Below the pieces are notes generated by a model. The model saw only the letters and a list, made by a program, of their open reading frames with translations, had not been told where the DNA came from and did not search any database. From assembly GCA_937935205.1 (NCBI GenBank), contig CALGXU010000385.1, positions 1-7,430 of the forward strand: a stretch of DNA of 7,430 nucleotides, written 5' to 3'. Both the position numbers and the translations under genes were made by a program. Origin of the DNA: an uncultured Rothia sp. Lineage in GTDB: Bacteria > Actinomycetota > Actinomycetes > Actinomycetales > Micrococcaceae. How positions within the stretch are numbered: position 1 is the stretch's first letter; every line of letters begins with the position of its first letter. Positions 4,731 to 7,430 of this stretch are shown here, piece by piece.

Positions 4731-7430
4731 ATGACAACCCAACTTCTCACCGGCATCCCCGGAACCGGTAAAACCCACCACCTCACCGAACGCGCCCTGC
4801 GCTACCTCGCCGACGGCAACGACCCCGCCCGGCTACTCATCCTCGCACCCACCCGCACCGCCGCGACCCGCATGCGAGACACCATCGCCGCATCCAGCGA
4901 CCGCAGCCTCTCCGTAGCACCCACCCGCGCCTGGGCAGCCTACGCCTTCGACCTGCTCAAACGAGCCCAAACCCGCGGACTACTCAGCGACGTAGAAGGC
5001 AACCTCAAACTCCTCTCCGGCCCCGAACAAGACGTCATCATCGGCGAACTACTCGCCAACCACGCCGAATGCATCGCACCCGGCCCCGCCTGGCCCGACG
5101 TACTCCGCGACGCCCTCGCAACCCGCGGATTCCGCCACGAAATCCGCGACTTCTTCGACCGCATGGCAGAATACGACCTCACCGCCGAAGACGTACACGC
5201 CCTCGCCACCGAACACAACCAGCCCGCCTGGCACGCCCTCGCCCAACTGCACACCGAATACCGTGCCGTGCGAGCCCTCCGCGCCAAAAACGCCTACGAC
5301 CCGGCAGTACTCATCAACGACGCCTGCCGGCTGCTACTGCGCGCCCCCGAATTCCTCGCCGAAGAACGCCGCCGCTACGACCTGATTCTCATCGACGACG
5401 TGCAGGAACTCAGCCCCTCCATCTACCGGCTGCTGCGCCTCATCGCCGCAGAAGTCGCCCCCGCAGACGCCGCGCACCTGACCGAAACCCACCCCGACCT
5501 CTTCGCTGAAGGCCCCCAGGTTGTCATGACCTACAGCGACGAAGCCGTCGTCCAGGGCTTCCGTGGCGCCCGCCCCGACCTCGTCACCACCCTGCAGACA
5601 AGCTTCCCGAGCATGCGCACCCGCACGCTCACCACTTCGTACCGCCTGCCCGCACTCATGATGCCGCTCGTGGCGGACATTCGCCGCCGCCTGCCGCGCT
5701 ACACCCGATTCGTGCCGCTCACCGCAGAGCAGGAGGACGCGAAGGATGGTGTGCAGGAGGGGGTAAAGAACAGTGCGCCCGCAACCTTTGGACGCATCAA
5801 CACCACCCCCGCCGACGAAGCCCTCACCTGGGGCGCCGCCGACGAGCCGCTGCTACACCTGGGTGCCGATGGTAAAATTCTCGACCCCGCCCACTACCGC
5901 ACCGCACCCGCCGGTGTGTATAAGTATGCGCTCTCCAGCTCTCAGGACGAGGCGAACCTCATCGCCCAAATGCTGCTCGAAGAACGCATCTACGGCAACC
6001 ACCCCTACCGCGAGTCCGCCATCATCGTGCGTAGCAGTGCGGACGTGGCGCGTATCCGCCGTGTGCTCTCCTCGAACGGTATTCCCTCGCGTACCTCCGC
6101 GGCGCTCGTGCCGGTGCGCGACGAGCCCGCCGTACGGCCCTTCCTCGATGCGCTCAGCCTGCTCGTCTACGCCCGCAAACGCGGCGAGAAGGCGCTGAAC
6201 CCCGCCGTGCACATGCCCGCCGCAGAAAGTGCAGAAGGTACGGAGGCGGCCGAGCGCAGCGGTTACGAAACCCTCAGCGCCGCCGAAGCTGAAGAGCTGA
6301 TGCGCCGAAGCCTCGACGACGTCATCGCCGAAGAAAGCCGCGCCAACCCCCTCGGCGGCGCGCAGAGCGCCATCACCCTGCTCACCTCCCGGCTCGGTGG
6401 CGCATCCAGCATGGACGTGCGACGACTCCGCCAACAGCTACGATCCATCGAACTGCAAAGCGGCGGCCACCGCCCCAGCGACGACCTACTCCTCGGCGCC
6501 CTGCTACACCCCGAAACTCTCCCCGAAGAGGGCGTAGGACGCGCCGTGCACCGCATCGCAGCCGTGCTCTCCGCCGGACGTAAAGCACTCGCGCGCCCCG
6601 AATCCACCAGCACCGAAGTGCTCTGGGCGCTCTGGGAAGCCAGCGGCCTCGAAAAGACCTGGGTCGCCCAGTCACGCGGCACAGGTCCCGACGCCGATGC
6701 CGCCCACCGCAACCTCGACGCCATGATCGGTCTGTTCGAAGCCGCCGACCGCTTCGACGAGCAGATGCGCGGCGCCGGTGCCGAGCAGTTCCTCGACTTC
6801 ATCGACGCGCAGGACCTACCCATGGACACCCTGGCCGCCCGCGGCGTACGCCAGGACGCGGTGGAAATCCTCACCCCCGCCCTGGCCGCAGGCCAATCCT
6901 GGCGCACCGTATATGTATGCGGCCTGCAGGAGGGCACCTGGCCCAACACCACCGTGCGCGGCTCCCTGCTGAGCACCGGCGACCTTGTGGACCTGTGCGA
7001 TGCGCGCATCCGCCAGCGCGCCCAGCAGGCAGAACAGCAGGCGGGGGAGAGCGAGCAGCCGGTGCCGCCCGCCCGCATCCGCAGCTACCCCGAACGCGTG
7101 CGCGACACCCGCCACGACGAGCTGCGCATGTTCGCCGTCGCCGCCACCCGAGCCAGCACCCGCCTCGTGCTCACCGCCGTGCGCAATGACGATCAGGCAC
7201 CCGGCGAGTTCTTCGACTTCGTGCTGCCCACCGACGCGGTCGGCGACTCCACGGACGTGCCCATCACCCGCGTGCGCCGCCCCGCGACCCTGCGCTCCCT
7301 GGTGGCGGAGCTTCGCCGCACCCTCGTTGAGGAGTCGATGAACGCGATGCGTGCCGAAGACGCTCAGGACGGCGCACCGATGCACAACGCACCGGAAGAA
7401 GAGGCGCTCACCCCGGAGGCTTCCGCGTAC
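4731..7430 (+). CDS. UvrD-like SF1 helicase, AdnA-like, 3' end outside window
   Basis: Nine hundred codons are open to the right edge. Visible SF1A motifs: Walker A GIPGTGKT (8-15, K14), motif Ia LAPTRTAA (38-45), motif II LIDDVQE (220-226), motif III TYSDEAVVQGFRGA (267-280), motif IV LTTSYR (300-305), motif V region ILTPALAAGQSW ending in VYVCGLQEGTWPN (713-739), and motif VI DELRMFAVAATRA (796-808, R807). The 900+ length and actinobacterial context suggest the AdnA subunit of the AdnAB helicase-nuclease, which resects double-strand breaks; a PD-(D/E)XK nuclease domain and an adnB gene would then lie to the right, unseen. Oddities: Walker A begins seven residues from the N-terminus, leaving no room for a Q motif; motif II is DDVQ rather than DExQ; motif III has Glu where Gln is usual; motif V lacks its usual KG. 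These fit a weak motor, as reported for AdnA. An insertion-like polar stretch lies at 331-350. A generic UvrD/PcrA paralogue is the alternative. Confidence 0.9.
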   Translation, partial: MTTQLLTGIPGTGKTHHLTERALRYLADGNDPARLLILAPTRTAATRMRDTIAASSDRSLSVAPTRAWAAYAFDLLKRAQTRGLLSDVEGNLKLLSGPEQDVIIGELLANHAECIAPGPAWPDVLRDALATRGFRHEIRDFFDRMAEYDLTAEDVHALATEHNQPAWHALAQLHTEYRAVRALRAKNAYDPAVLINDACRLLLRAPEFLAEERRRYDLILIDDVQELSPSIYRLLRLIAAEVAPADAAHLTETHPDLFAEGPQVVMTYSDEAVVQGFRGARPDLVTTLQTSFPSMRTRTLTTSYRLPALMMPLVADIRRRLPRYTRFVPLTAEQEDAKDGVQEGVKNSAPATFGRINTTPADEALTWGAADEPLLHLGADGKILDPAHYRTAPAGVYKYALSSSQDEANLIAQMLLEERIYGNHPYRESAIIVRSSADVARIRRVLSSNGIPSRTSAALVPVRDEPAVRPFLDALSLLVYARKRGEKALNPAVHMPAAESAEGTEAAERSGYETLSAAEAEELMRRSLDDVIAEESRANPLGGAQSAITLLTSRLGGASSMDVRRLRQQLRSIELQSGGHRPSDDLLLGALLHPETLPEEGVGRAVHRIAAVLSAGRKALARPESTSTEVLWALWEASGLEKTWVAQSRGTGPDADAAHRNLDAMIGLFEAADRFDEQMRGAGAEQFLDFIDAQDLPMDTLAARGVRQDAVEILTPALAAGQSWRTVYVCGLQEGTWPNTTVRGSLLSTGDLVDLCDARIRQRAQQAEQQAGESEQPVPPARIRSYPERVRDTRHDELRMFAVAATRASTRLVLTAVRNDDQAPGEFFDFVLPTDAVGDSTDVPITRVRRPATLRSLVAELRRTLVEESMNAMRAEDAQDGAPMHNAPEEEALTPEASAY

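Noticed and set aside
4563..4786. Small minus-strand open frames across the divergent control region (4563-4781, 4571-4786)
   Set aside because: They run from the helicase 5' end through palindromes and promoter signals; products are Pro/Arg/Gly-rich and without start signals.
5853..7385. Long minus-strand open frames inside the helicase (5853-6434, 6263-7078, 6816-7385)
   Set aside because: The sense frame carries all helicase motifs without interruption; the antisense products are biased and overlap one another in different frames.

Overview
The window looks like chromosomal housekeeping DNA from a high-GC actinobacterium. Evidence: GC-rich codons, single-polypeptide ThrE-type exporter, C5-pathway HemL, an actinobacterial UvrD-like helicase resembling the AdnA half of AdnAB, and -10 boxes of TANNNT type placed 6 nt before start codons. 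A Micrococcaceae member such as Rothia is my best guess, from general resemblance only. No phage, IS element, CRISPR array, tRNA or rRNA is visible.

Layout. Four genes run leftwards and one runs rightwards. From the right on the minus strand: a DEDDh 3'-5' exonuclease (3866-4561), a ThrE-family transporter (2350-3717), hemL (791-2140), and a multi-pass membrane protein of unknown function cut by the left edge (1-758). The last two are 32 nt apart and look co-transcribed. The first three are separated by 148 and 209 nt gaps that carry promoter-like boxes, dyads and a tandem repeat. On the plus strand a large UvrD-like helicase starts at 4731 and is still open at the right edge (900 codons seen).

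The most interesting part is the 169-bp divergent control region (4562-4730) between the exonuclease and the helicase. Neither gene has a Shine-Dalgarno sequence. Instead both have a TAG(T/A)CT hexamer exactly 6 nt before the ATG, the arrangement of leaderless actinobacterial transcripts. The same region holds a perfect consensus DnaA box, an adjoining 14-bp perfect palindrome, an AT-rich patch that could be a second promoter, and a perfect 10-bp-stem hairpin just upstream of the helicase -10 box. This suggests joint control of two DNA-metabolism genes, but that is inference.

Functionally, HemL makes 5-aminolevulinate for heme, the ThrE-like protein probably exports small amino acids, and the exonuclease and helicase belong to DNA repair or end processing. 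The helicase lacks an N-terminal Q motif and has degenerate motifs II and V, consistent with a weak or vestigial motor such as that described for AdnA. I found no convincing new multi-gene system; the notable signals are regulatory.
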